From: JBJXGE01 sp046154185
GTDB taxonomy: Bacteria; Planctomycetota; UBA8108; UBA1146; JAJFFE01
Assembly (NCBI GenBank): GCA_046154185.1
Contig: JBJXGE010000070.1
Location: 186,001 to 250,000, forward strand
Direction: 5' to 3'
Length of the DNA stretch: 64,000 bases
The notes beneath the pieces are model-generated. The model had not been told where the DNA came from and did no database searches. It was given only the letters and a program-made list of their open reading frames with translations. The position numbers were made by a program, and so were the translations under genes. Shown piece by piece: positions 18,990-28,020 of the stretch. Within the stretch, counting starts at the first letter, position 1. Every line of letters begins with the position of its first letter.

Positions 18990-19571
18990 TCAACTCAGTC
19001 GATCGAGTAACCAAGCGCGCGCGAACCGCCAATCGCGCTCCACTGTGCGCGACGTCACCCCCAAAGCCTTCGCAATATCTTCATTGGTCAAGCCGGCCAA
19101 AAACTTGAGTTCGACAACGCGCGCCATCCGCGGACTCTCGTCGGCGAGTTGCTTGAGTGCTTCGAGCAGTTCTTCCCCATCGAGATCGTCCGGCATGACT
19201 GCATGGGCGGCATCACTGATGGAGATCCGCTGCCAGCCGCCGCCGCGTTTCTGTCGCTTGTTCCCGCGATAGTGTTCGATGAGCACGCGACGCATCGCGA
19301 GCGCCGCCACGGCGTAGAAATGCGTGCGACCCTTCCAACCCACACGCGCCTGATCGGCGAGCTGCAAGAATGCCTCGTGCACCAACGCGGTCGGTTGCAG
19401 CGTGTGTCCCTTGCGTTCGCGGAGCATGTAGCGACTCGCCAGCGAGCGTAGTTCGTCATAGACGAGTGGGAAAAGTCGGCTCGCCTCAAGCGAAGCCGAT
19501 GCCGCGATGGACTCGGGCGCGCCGTCGACCTGACGCAACAAGTCCACAACGACGGAGGTTCGGTCATTCAT
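18990..19571 (-). CDS. ECF-type RNA polymerase sigma factor (planctomycete/TIGR02999-like group)
   Basis: 193 residues from the ATG at 19571 (MNDRTSVVVDLLRQVDG), preceded by GGGAGG 9-10 nt upstream; the frame stays open to 19658 without a better start. Region 2 is at residues ~30-100 (LFPLVYDELRSLASRYMLRERKGHTLQPTALVHEAFLQL), followed by HFYAVAALAMRRVLIEHYR. Region 4 is at ~140-190 (ARVVELKFLAGLTNEDIAKALGVTSRTVERDWRFARAWLLDRL), a helix-turn-helix that reads the -35 box. HTLQPTALVHEAFLQL is a signature of the ECF subfamily often paired with Ser/Thr kinases. It sits 21 nt ahead of the kinase gene. It likely directs a small regulon under kinase control (inference from family and context). Confidence 0.9.
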   Translation of the reverse strand: MNDRTSVVVDLLRQVDGAPESIAASASLEASRLFPLVYDELRSLASRYMLRERKGHTLQPTALVHEAFLQLADQARVGWKGRTHFYAVAALAMRRVLIEHYRGNKRQKRGGGWQRISISDAAHAVMPDDLDGEELLEALKQLADESPRMARVVELKFLAGLTNEDIAKALGVTSRTVERDWRFARAWLLDRLS

Positions 19572-20039
19572 ACAGAAAGCCTCCCGACGCGTATTTCGCA
19601 CGCGACTCAACGAATCATGAGGGTTGTATATCAGGACTTGTAGGACCGACTCAATCATCCAAGCCTGAATTGACGCAATCCCGCGCTACGCCCGCGTGTT
19701 GGCGCACGAGCGAACTCAGACGAGACCTTGCGGTTCATTGCGGACATGAGGCACTTACGCGAATCCCTTCTTCTAGCCGGCACAGCGACAGGAAGAGGCG
19801 ATCGGGATTCGGCTCACTCTAGCGGGCAGTCGCGGAAGTCCTTACTATCTGCCGTGGCTTCGGCGGAGGGCTCTGGCTGAGGCGACGCTATGGAGGAAAG
19901 TGGGAGTCGGCTGGGTGAGTCGACTGGGTCGAATCGACTGAGGGGCAGTCGATAGACCGAAGACGACGGGCGAGATTCCGTGCATCCATCGCGAATAAAA
20001 AATAGGGGCTCAAGCATTGAACGACTGAGGAGGGGAACG
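19572..20039. other. Divergent intergenic region with phased TCGACTG-like repeats
   Basis: This 468-nt region separates the sigma factor (minus) from the subtilase (plus) and should hold both promoters. Four related heptamers occur about 13-15 nt apart on the plus strand: TCGGCTG near 19907, TCGACTG at 19920-19926, TCGACTG at 19934-19940 and TCGATAG near 19949, about 90-130 nt before the subtilase start. The spacing suggests a regulator binding array, but no family can be named. No convincing small gene is seen. A GAGGAGGGG ribosome site for the subtilase closes it. Confidence 0.4.
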
Positions 20040-23000
20040 ATGCGCGACGTTGGTCTTCGTCCGCGGCGGATGAAAACTCTCACTTTGTTGACGATGGCTT
20101 TGCTGTTGAGCAGCGCGCCGATCGCGGCGCAAGAAGCCGCAAAGGTGCTGCCGCAAGAGCCGCTCATTGAAATGCGGCCGCTCGCGGGCGCCGGGAATGA
20201 TGAACATCGCGGCGGGTACTTGCCGCCGGATGACGGCTCGAATCTCGACGCCTGGTATCCGTACGCCGAAGCGCCGCCTTTCATCGGCGCGGGCGCTGAG
20301 AAGCTCGATGCGCTGAACATGATTCACGCCGGCGCGGCGCGCTTTCTCGTCGGCGTCGAACCCGAGCTACCCGCACAGCTCCGCGCGGACCCGCAACTCG
20401 GCGACGACTTCGTGCCGGGCTACTACCTCGTGCACTTCGCCGACCGCGTCGACGCCGCGGCGCGCGAGCTGCTCGATGATTTGACCGGCGCCGTCACGCG
20501 CGCCGACGGCACCGCGCTCGCGCGCTGGTACGTGCCGAACAACGCGCTCATCGCGTGGGTCGACTCGACCGACACCCATCAAGCGCTCGTCTCGCACGAA
20601 CGCATCGACTTCGTCTCGCCTTATCACCCTGCTTACAAGATTTCGCCCTTCATCGGCGCCGGACCGGCGACGCTTCGCAACTTCAAGTACTTCCGCCTCA
20701 ATCTCGATCTCATGCCAGGCCACAGCGCGGAAACTCTCAAGACGGAACTCGCCCGCATCGGAGCGCCACTCCTCGCTGACGTGCATCTGCGCGGACGCTC
20801 GGTCTATGACGTGCACTTCCTCGTCGTGACCGCGACCGGGCCGCAGATACTGTTGATCGCGGCGCTCGAAGGCGTGCGCCACATTCAAGAGAGCGGCGAA
20901 GGGCTCGCCATGTACGACCTGAGTGGCGGCGCAAAGATCATGTCGCGCACACTCACCGTCGACGACGGCGCGTCGAGTCCGATCATCACCGCCGCGAACT
21001 TCCCGCTCTGGATCACGCACGACTTGCAGGGGCAAGGGCAACTCATCGGCGTCGTCGACACGGCGCTCGACTGGAACAACGTCGGCGTCACCGGCTGCGG
21101 CTTCGGCTTTCCCGACACCGCGATTAACAACTGGGGCTTCGCGTTGCCGAATCTCGCGCGCGTCTTGTTGCCGACCGTCGGCACCGGCGGCGTGAATCTA
21201 AAAATCCCGCGCGCCGATGTGCTCGGCGGCGCGGCGCTCCAAGGTTCGACGGCCGGCGAACACGGCACGAACGCCGCGGGCTCGGCGCTCGCGGACTTCT
21301 ACGGAAACAACGACATCAAATGGTGGGAACACGATGTCGACAACTGGGAATCGTGGGCGCCCAGCAATTTTTCGGGTCTCCTCGGCGACGGCATTGCGCA
21401 CGAGGCGCAGCTCTTCTTTACGCCCGTGATGAATAACGGCGCGTTTCGCTGGGAGTTCGCCGGCGAGTTCGAGGCCAACATGAACACGACGCTCGACAAC
21501 ATGTCGGCCGCCGGCGTCTGCACGACGAACCACTCGGTTGGTCTCGCTGAAACGAACAACACGTACACGCAGACTTCCGTCACGCACGACACCAATGCGT
21601 TCGACCATCCCGGTATGCTCCAGTGCATGGCGGCCGGCAACTCGGGCGCGGTCGCGAACGCACTCTCGAGCCAAGCAGTCGTGAAAAACGCGCTCACCGT
21701 TGGCGCCTCCGACGACGTGCTGCTCGCCGAGAATCGCGCCTCGTTCTCGAGCATCGGCCCGACGTTCGACGGTCGCATCAAACCCGACATCATGGCGGCC
21801 GGCACTGACGAAGCGCCGCGCACGAGCGGCGTGCAGTCGCTGCTCATTCTGCCGAACTCGAACGGCACATCGGCCGCGTCCTGTGAGTACCACTACACTT
21901 CGGGCACGTCGTTCTCGTCGCCGACTGCGGCCGGCGCGGGCGCGCTCGTGCATCAGTACTTTGAAGAAGGTCGCTATGCCGGCACGCCGAGCATCCTCGA
22001 CGCGTCAGCGGCACTCATGAAGGCGATGCTCGTCAATTCGGGGAACCGGCTGACCGGTGCGAATCTCTCGACCGGCGCCTACCCGTCGAGCTATCAAGGC
22101 TGGGGCGACATTCAGCTGACTGAATCGCTCGATCTGCCGGGCGGCGCGCGGCGACTGATCGCACGCGACGTCGCGAGCGCCGGCGGATTCACCGGCGCGG
22201 GCGCGCCGGCACAGAGCGTCGCGTTCACCGTCAACAGCTCGACGCAGCGTGTGCGCGTCACGCTCACGTGGACCGACGAGCCCGGCGCCGCGGGCACCGG
22301 CAAGAAACTCATCAACGATTTGCATCTCACCGTCACAGGGCCGAGCGGCACTTTCCTTGGCAACGTGTTCAACACGACGACCGGGGAGAGCGTCACGGGC
22401 GGCGCCGCCGACACGCTCAATAACGTCGAGAACGTCATCGTCTCGGCGCCCGCCACCGGCAGTTGGACGGCGCAAGTGACGGCCGGGCTCGGGAACTATG
22501 CGATTCCACAAGGCTACGCGCTCGTGATCACGGGCGATGTCGTGGAAGGTGGTGCGCCGCCACCCGCACCCGTCGCGAACTTCGTCGGCGCGCCGACGAG
22601 TGGCAACGCGCCGCTGGTAGTGAATTTCACGAGCACGTCGACGGGCACCATTTCGAGCTACGCCTGGAACTTTGGCGATAGCGGCACGTCGACGCTGCAG
22701 AATCCGTCGCACACTTACACCGCAGCCGGTACGTACACTGTAACTCTCACAGTCACCGGACCTGGCGGCAGCGATGCTGAAACGAAGTCGGGCTACATCG
22801 TCGTCAGCTCGCCGCCCGTCGGCGGTCCGCTCTACTACTTGTCGTTCGGCGCGAGCACGACGGTGCCGGGAATCGGCACGGTCGCGAACGAAGACATCGT
22901 CAGCTACGACCCGGCGACCGGTGCGTGGGCGCTCGTCTTCGACGGCTCGGATGTCGGTGTCAGCAGCACGGACATCGACGAATTCAGCATTCTCGCCGAC

Positions 23001-23600
23001 GGCAGCATTGTGATGTCGTTCGACACGTCGGACTTTGCGCTCGCGGGTGTGACCGGCGCGCCGAGCGGAAACATCGTCGACGACTCGGACATGGTGCGTT
23101 TCGTGCCGACCTCGCTCGGCAGCACGACAGCCGGCACCTTCGTGTTTTACTTCGATGGTTCGGACGTCGGTCTCACGACCACCAACGAAGACGTCGATGG
23201 CGTGAGCGTACTCAGCGATGGCCGCATTCTGGTCTCTACGCTCGGCAGTAATTCGGTCACCGGCGTTAGCGGCAACGACGAGGACGTGCTTCAGTTCACA
23301 CCCACAAGCCTCGGCTCGGTGACCGCCGGCACGTGGGCGATGTACTTCGACGGCTCGGACATGGGACTCACGGACGCGAGCTCCGACCTCGATGCGATCG
23401 TGCTGAACGCGTCAGGGCAATTGCTGTTCTCGACGACCGACCTCTTCACGGCGTCCGGCCTCACCGCGGACGATGAGGATGTCGCGCGGTTCACGGGAAC
23501 GTTCGGCAGCGCGACGTCCGGAACACTGACGCTCGCGCTCGACCTGAGCGCCATCGGGATCGCGACGACCGCTGACGTCGATGGGTTGTGTTACCGCTAA
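20040..23600 (+). CDS. Secreted subtilisin-like (S8) serine protease with PKD domain and C-terminal repeats
   Basis: About 1186 residues from the ATG at 20040, chosen for its GAGGAGGGG site; a GTG at 19980 is in frame but lacks one. A signal peptide follows (MKTLTLLTMALLLSSAPIAA). An N-terminal prodomain-like region spans ~30-290. The S8 triad is visible: Asp340 in GQLIGVVDTALDW, His408 in GEHGTNAAGSALAD and Ser624 in SGTSFSSPTAAGAGALV, with the oxyanion Asn in AAGNSGA. Residues ~700-835 form a P/jelly-roll domain (VRVTLTWTDEPGAA, INDLHLTVTGPSG). A PKD domain spans ~842-925 (SSYAWNFGDSGTS, YTVTLTVTGPGG). The last ~260 residues hold four to five repeats containing FDGSDVG or FDGSDMG, likely a beta-propeller or sandwich. 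It is an extracellular protease for protein degradation; the target is unknown. Confidence 0.9.
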   Translation: MRDVGLRPRRMKTLTLLTMALLLSSAPIAAQEAAKVLPQEPLIEMRPLAGAGNDEHRGGYLPPDDGSNLDAWYPYAEAPPFIGAGAEKLDALNMIHAGAARFLVGVEPELPAQLRADPQLGDDFVPGYYLVHFADRVDAAARELLDDLTGAVTRADGTALARWYVPNNALIAWVDSTDTHQALVSHERIDFVSPYHPAYKISPFIGAGPATLRNFKYFRLNLDLMPGHSAETLKTELARIGAPLLADVHLRGRSVYDVHFLVVTATGPQILLIAALEGVRHIQESGEGLAMYDLSGGAKIMSRTLTVDDGASSPIITAANFPLWITHDLQGQGQLIGVVDTALDWNNVGVTGCGFGFPDTAINNWGFALPNLARVLLPTVGTGGVNLKIPRADVLGGAALQGSTAGEHGTNAAGSALADFYGNNDIKWWEHDVDNWESWAPSNFSGLLGDGIAHEAQLFFTPVMNNGAFRWEFAGEFEANMNTTLDNMSAAGVCTTNHSVGLAETNNTYTQTSVTHDTNAFDHPGMLQCMAAGNSGAVANALSSQAVVKNALTVGASDDVLLAENRASFSSIGPTFDGRIKPDIMAAGTDEAPRTSGVQSLLILPNSNGTSAASCEYHYTSGTSFSSPTAAGAGALVHQYFEEGRYAGTPSILDASAALMKAMLVNSGNRLTGANLSTGAYPSSYQGWGDIQLTESLDLPGGARRLIARDVASAGGFTGAGAPAQSVAFTVNSSTQRVRVTLTWTDEPGAAGTGKKLINDLHLTVTGPSGTFLGNVFNTTTGESVTGGAADTLNNVENVIVSAPATGSWTAQVTAGLGNYAIPQGYALVITGDVVEGGAPPPAPVANFVGAPTSGNAPLVVNFTSTSTGTISSYAWNFGDSGTSTLQNPSHTYTAAGTYTVTLTVTGPGGSDAETKSGYIVVSSPPVGGPLYYLSFGASTTVPGIGTVANEDIVSYDPATGAWALVFDGSDVGVSSTDIDEFSILADGSIVMSFDTSDFALAGVTGAPSGNIVDDSDMVRFVPTSLGSTTAGTFVFYFDGSDVGLTTTNEDVDGVSVLSDGRILVSTLGSNSVTGVSGNDEDVLQFTPTSLGSVTAGTWAMYFDGSDMGLTDASSDLDAIVLNASGQLLFSTTDLFTASGLTADDEDVARFTGTFGSATSGTLTLALDLSAIGIATTADVDGLCYR

Positions 23601-23615
23601 GTGATTCGATTCTTG

Positions 23616-23655
23616 GCGGTCCCAGGTTCGCTCGCCGGAGCGAACCTGGGACCGC
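23616..23655 (+). terminator. 18-bp perfect inverted repeat after the subtilase gene
   Basis: GCGGTCCCAGGTTCGCTC (23616-23633) and its exact reverse complement (23638-23655) are separated by GCCG. It lies 15 nt after the subtilase stop and would form a very stable hairpin, consistent with a terminator. Only a short TTT follows (GCGTTTCCC), so it may need a factor or act as an mRNA-stabilising end. Confidence 0.6.
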
Positions 23656-23800
23656 GCGTTTCCCGAGGTAGGCCGCGGGGCCGGCCAACCCCGGGCTTTG
23701 CTCCGTCGGCCCCTTCAGGTCCTCTCAGATGCGGAAGCAGCGAATCCACACTCATGACGGAGTCGGCGCGCTGCGTTGTGAATCCCGTTAGAGATAGATT

Positions 23801-24235
23801 GCTCGCTGTAAGGGAGCGATTCCGTGTCGCACCCCTTCAGGGTGCGGCCGTTCTTGTTCCGTTACCCAGGGCTTCGCCCTGGGCTGATGAATTGCGCCCC
23901 TTCCGGGGCTTCGGTTCCGCAAGTGCGATACCGACTCACAAGCATGGATCTGAACAAGCGACATACTCGCAATCGGTGTCCAGCCTGTCGCGATCGACGC
24001 GGGCCGATGCCGTTCGAGAGGTTCACGGGCCCTGATCGCGTTGCGACGCCGCGTTTATTCAACCGAAGCCCCGCAGGGGCTTCGGTTCCGCAAGTGCGAT
24101 ACCGGCTCGCAAGCTTGGATCTGAGCAAGCGACATGCCCGCCATTTGGCGCGGATTTCTAACACTGCATCGTTCCGTGCCCCAGCGCGTCGAGGTGTGGG
24201 GCAAGATCAGGCTGCGGACCGCACCCCAAAAAAAC
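23801..24235. repeat. Intergenic palindromic repeat cluster 1
   Basis: This fills most of the 699-nt gap 23601-24299. It contains short palindromes typical of the family: a GTAAGGGAGC module (23801-23820), CGCACCCCTTCAGGGTGCGG (near 23830), CCCAGGGCTTCGCCCTGGG (near 23866) and GCGCCCCTTCCGGGGC (near 23895). A 60-nt direct repeat beginning GGGGCTTCGGTTCCGCAAG occurs at 23905-23964 and 24076-24135 with four mismatches by my alignment. A further module with GTGGGGCAAGATCAGG (near 24195) recurs at 59.95 kb. Related clusters are at 31.3, 42.4-42.8 and 59.4-59.9 kb. No transposase is nearby and the short open frames inside are not genes. Confidence 0.8.
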
Positions 24236-24299
24236 GCGGGGATGTTAGATTTCTTTAGTCGTATTTCTCCGTGTATCAGGCGCATCACGAGTTCGGCCG

Positions 24300-25667
24300 A
24301 TGAATACCGTCGCTCAATCTCTTCTGACCACGTCGCTGTGGACCGGCGCCGCCGAGCCACCGGCGGAACTTCAGCGTGCGTGCCAACAACTCGATCGGCT
24401 CGCCGACGAGTGGCGGCGCGGAGCGGCGCGACCGGAGCTGCGCGATCAAGCACACGAAGCGCTGTGGTGCGTGCTTGCTGCCTGGAGTTCCGCGCGAGCT
24501 GCAGCGGAAGCCGAACAGCCGCCCGAAACGCTCGGGAACTGGGCGCTCACCCCGGCCGAAGCGCTGCTCGTGAACGCAGGTTTCGTGTACTCGTGTTTCT
24601 GCGCCGACCGCGTCGCACCGGTGGCGCTCCTCGAAGCTCTGGCGCCGTTCGCTACGCGCGAGACGACGACGACCGAGTATCCCATCATATGCGCGTCGAG
24701 CTATTTGCTTGAACGCCTGCGAGTCCACTTGGGAATCAACCGTCGTCTCGTCGAGCACGATCAGAGCGCAGCGTTGAGCGATGAGGTCGCGCGTGCGAAC
24801 GAACACATCGCAAAAACTCGCACCGAGCTGCACGCGTTGCTCGATGAACATCCGGCGACGCGCGAGCTCTTGCCGCAGCAGCGTCAACTCGATGAACTGC
24901 AACCGGCGGTCTCGCGACTCACGGCGCTCGGCCGCCAGGGCGGCGTCGATGCGCAGCAACGGCGCTTGCAGATGAAAGTGTTCGAAACGGCGCGCCGTCT
25001 GACGCTCGCAATATCGACCGCAATCAACTCCTACGATCGACGAAAGCGGTATGAGATGCTCACGAACGCGATCGCCGAAGCAACGATCGTCCTGCAAGCG
25101 AGAGACGACGAGCTGCGCAAACTATCGGCCCCTCTCGAAACGATCAGCCCTCGAATCGCGCGCGAGCGCATGAAGCAAGCACTCAGTGATCTGCGCGCCG
25201 CGATGGGCAAGATTTCGCAAACAAGCGGCGCGCAACCGCCTCCCTACATCCTCGAGCACTTGCCGCGCCTCACACCCGACTCGGTACTCGGCCTCTGGCA
25301 GCGCTTCGTCGGCGCTTGTCCGCGCTTCGCGCGGCACGCGGCCAGTCAAGCGCCGCCTCGCATCTTGCTCCTGCCGGGTGTTGGTAACGCGGTTTATCAG
25401 CGCGAGTCGGACGAAGTGCTCGCCGCGATTTTTCCGACCGAAGTGCGTTTGCAAGCAATTTTCAGCGCGCTCGTCGAAGCGTATTGGTTACGCGATGCGC
25501 AGGTGAGAACTGAATACGTGCAAGCCAAGAAACTAGACAGTCTCGGCGAGGCCGGCGTGCTCGCTTCGTTTCGGAAAGACTGTTTGATCTGGATCGACAG
25601 CTTCTCGAGCGGTGCGCCAGCACTGGATCGTGCGCCCGCGAGCTGGCTCAAGCAAATCATGGCTTAA
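24300..25667 (+). CDS. Unknown 455-residue cytosolic protein with coiled-coil segments
   Basis: I do not recognise this protein. It starts at an ATG without a strong ribosome site just after the repeat cluster, and has no signal peptide or membrane segment. The composition is helix-rich and charged. Residues ~150-265 look like coiled coil (LSDEVARANEHIAKTRTELHALLDEH; RLTALGRQGGVDAQQRRLQMKVFETARRL). The C-terminal third has more mixed structure (PPRILLLPGVGNAVYQRESD, VRLQAIFSALVEAYWLRDAQ). Codon use resembles its neighbours, and a frame of this length with consistent codons supports a real gene. It is flanked by repeats upstream and an APC transporter downstream (246 nt away), with no operon partner. 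Confidence 0.7.
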   Translation: MNTVAQSLLTTSLWTGAAEPPAELQRACQQLDRLADEWRRGAARPELRDQAHEALWCVLAAWSSARAAAEAEQPPETLGNWALTPAEALLVNAGFVYSCFCADRVAPVALLEALAPFATRETTTTEYPIICASSYLLERLRVHLGINRRLVEHDQSAALSDEVARANEHIAKTRTELHALLDEHPATRELLPQQRQLDELQPAVSRLTALGRQGGVDAQQRRLQMKVFETARRLTLAISTAINSYDRRKRYEMLTNAIAEATIVLQARDDELRKLSAPLETISPRIARERMKQALSDLRAAMGKISQTSGAQPPPYILEHLPRLTPDSVLGLWQRFVGACPRFARHAASQAPPRILLLPGVGNAVYQRESDEVLAAIFPTEVRLQAIFSALVEAYWLRDAQVRTEYVQAKKLDSLGEAGVLASFRKDCLIWIDSFSSGAPALDRAPASWLKQIMA

Positions 25668-25913
25668 GCCACCGCGGGCCGCCCGCACTCCGCGTCGATA
25701 TCGCCGCCGCCCCGCTCCCCCGGCGCACCTTTCACACCCGCGTCGTACTCGATATTCTGTACCGCTCCATCGAACGCCAGACTTCGGCGTGTGCGTCGAG
25801 TAGCGAGACTCAAGAGTGCGCGCCGGCGCCGCTCACCTGACAACATCTCGCTTCGGGGACTTTCGGATGCGGGACGTCATCCGGATGCGTTGGCAGTCGC
25901 CTGGAAATGATCG

Positions 25914-27899
25914 ATGAGCTTACATTGGCGTGAGTTGGTCCTTGGCAAGGCGAAGGACCCGCTCGGACCTCACACATTCCATCGCCTCACGCTGATCGCG
26001 TTCTTCGCGTGGGTCGGATTGGGCGCCGACGGACTGAGTTCGTCGTGCTACGGCCCCGAAGAAGCGTTTCACGCGCTCGAAGGCCACACCTATCTCGCCG
26101 TGCCGTTGGCGCTGTTCATGGCGTTGACGGTCTTCATCATCTCGGCAAGTTACTCGCAACTCATCGAGGCATTCCCATCAGGTGGCGGCGGCTATCTGGT
26201 GACGACCAAACTGTTGGGGCCACACACGGGACTCGTGTGTGGGTCCGCGCTGATCCTCGACTACGTGTTGACGATCGCCATCTCCATCGCTGGCGCGATT
26301 GCGGCGCTCATCAGCGTGTTGCCAGCCGATCTTGCGGCCTCCGCAGTGCCGAACAAGTGGTTATTCGCGCTCTTCGCGTTGGCGTTTCTCATCGTCTTGA
26401 ATCTGCGCGGCGTCAAAGAATCGATCGTCGTGCTGCTGCCGATCTTCTTGTTGTTCCTACTGACACATGCATTCGCCCTCGCTTTAGTCTTCACGACTCA
26501 CACGGGCGATTTCATCGGCATTTTCACGAACGCCTCGAGCAAGATCATCGAGGAAGGCAACAACGGCATCGGTTGGGTCGCGTTGTTTGCGCTCTTCATC
26601 CGCGCCTACAGCATCGGCGGCGGCACCTACACTGGCATTGAGGCCGTCAGCAATTCGATGCAAGTGCTGCGTGAGCCGCGCGCGGCGACCGGCAAACGCA
26701 CGATGCTCTATATGGCGGTCTCGCTCGCGGTCACCGCGGCGGGTTTGATGTTCGGCTATTTGATTCTGCAAGTCACGCCGGTCACGGGCAAAACCCTGAA
26801 CGCCGTGCTTCTCGAGGGCGCCTTCGCGCCACTCAGCAGCTTCGGCGTCGACTCGGTGCTCGTCTGGCTCGCGCTCCTCGCGGAGGGCGCACTTCTCATC
26901 GTGGCCGCACAGGCCGGATTCATCGGCGGTCCGCGGACGCTCGCGACCATGGCGCTCGATGGTTGGGTGCCGTCGCGTTTTCGACTGCTCTCGAGTCGAC
27001 TCGTCATCCAAGACGGCGTGCTTTTCATGGGCGGCGCGGCGGCGCTCTTCATCGTATTCACCGGCGCCAGCGTGCAGATATTGGTGATTCTCTACAGTAT
27101 CAATGTGTTTTTGACGTTTACGCTCTCGCAACTCGGCATGTGCCGACATTGGATCGCGACGCGCGCTGAGACGAGTGATTGGCGACGGCGCTTCGCCCTC
27201 AACGCCGTCGGACTCGTGCTGACGTCGTGCGTACTCGTCGCCATGCTTTATTACAAACTCGGCGAAGGCGGCTGGATCACGATCTTGATCACTTCGCTCA
27301 CCGTCGTCGTGTGTCTCCTCGTGCGCAAGCACTACACGACGGTGCGCACGCGCCTGCGCGAACTCGACACGTTAGTGGCGGTCGCGCCGAGCGTCACGCA
27401 CCCGACGCCGCCGCGAATCGAGCCGGAAGCGCCGACCGCGATCCTGCTCGTCTCCGGCTACAACGGTCTCGGCGTGCACTCGCTCTACACGTTGCTTCGC
27501 AAGTTTCCGTCGTACTTCAGAAACTTCTTATTCGTGAGCGTCGGGATCGTCGACTTCGGCGAGTTCAAGGGGCAAGCTGAGATTACGCGGCTCAAAGAGC
27601 GCACATCCGACGAACTCCAAAAATATGTCGCGCACGCGCGCTCGATGGGACTCGCGGCGCAGCAGCGGCACGCGATCGGCACCGACCTCGTCGATGAGAT
27701 CGAGGATCTCGCAAAAAACTGCCTCGCCGAATTTCCACGCGCCGTGATCTTCGCGGGCCAACTTGTCTTCGAAGAAGAAAACTGGCTCACGCGCTCGCTT
27801 CACAGCCAATCGGCGTTTGAAATCCAACGCCGCCTGCACTTCTCAGGTTTGCCGGTTGTCCTGCTGCCGATCCGCGTGCACTCGGGCGGCGCGGTATAA
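25914..27899 (+). CDS. APC-superfamily cation/amino-acid transporter with C-terminal soluble domain
   Basis: 661 residues, ATG start. Residues ~25-470 carry about twelve hydrophobic segments with APC-family features: AFFAWVGLGADGLSSSCYGPEEAF at TM1, SGGGGYLVTTKLLGPHTGLVCG around TM3, GVKESIVVLLPIFLLFLLTHA, and IRAYSIGGGTYTGIEAVSNSM near TM6. The G-A-D-x-L-SSxxYGPEE start resembles KUP/APC-type potassium or amino-acid transporters more than metabolite permeases. Residues ~490-661 are a soluble domain with a UspA-like/alpha-beta look (AILLVSGYNGLGVHSLYTLLRKFP; RAVIFAGQLVFEEENWLTRSLHSQ), probably a regulatory nucleotide- or ligand-binding domain. The substrate is not assigned. It stands alone on its strand. 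Confidence 0.8.
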   Translation: MSLHWRELVLGKAKDPLGPHTFHRLTLIAFFAWVGLGADGLSSSCYGPEEAFHALEGHTYLAVPLALFMALTVFIISASYSQLIEAFPSGGGGYLVTTKLLGPHTGLVCGSALILDYVLTIAISIAGAIAALISVLPADLAASAVPNKWLFALFALAFLIVLNLRGVKESIVVLLPIFLLFLLTHAFALALVFTTHTGDFIGIFTNASSKIIEEGNNGIGWVALFALFIRAYSIGGGTYTGIEAVSNSMQVLREPRAATGKRTMLYMAVSLAVTAAGLMFGYLILQVTPVTGKTLNAVLLEGAFAPLSSFGVDSVLVWLALLAEGALLIVAAQAGFIGGPRTLATMALDGWVPSRFRLLSSRLVIQDGVLFMGGAAALFIVFTGASVQILVILYSINVFLTFTLSQLGMCRHWIATRAETSDWRRRFALNAVGLVLTSCVLVAMLYYKLGEGGWITILITSLTVVVCLLVRKHYTTVRTRLRELDTLVAVAPSVTHPTPPRIEPEAPTAILLVSGYNGLGVHSLYTLLRKFPSYFRNFLFVSVGIVDFGEFKGQAEITRLKERTSDELQKYVAHARSMGLAAQQRHAIGTDLVDEIEDLAKNCLAEFPRAVIFAGQLVFEEENWLTRSLHSQSAFEIQRRLHFSGLPVVLLPIRVHSGGAV

Positions 27900-28020
27900 C
27901 GCGCAAAGCTCGCACTCGGCGATGGCGATGAATTCACGAACTCGTGCGTGGATGATCCGACGAAACGTCTCAGGCCTGGAGAGGGCGCAGCGGGCGCGTG
28001 TCGGCGCGCGACACGCCGAA

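Noticed and set aside
23801..24235. Repeat cluster as a CRISPR array
   Set aside because: Modules are palindromic and irregularly spaced, there are no regular unique spacers, and no cas gene is near.
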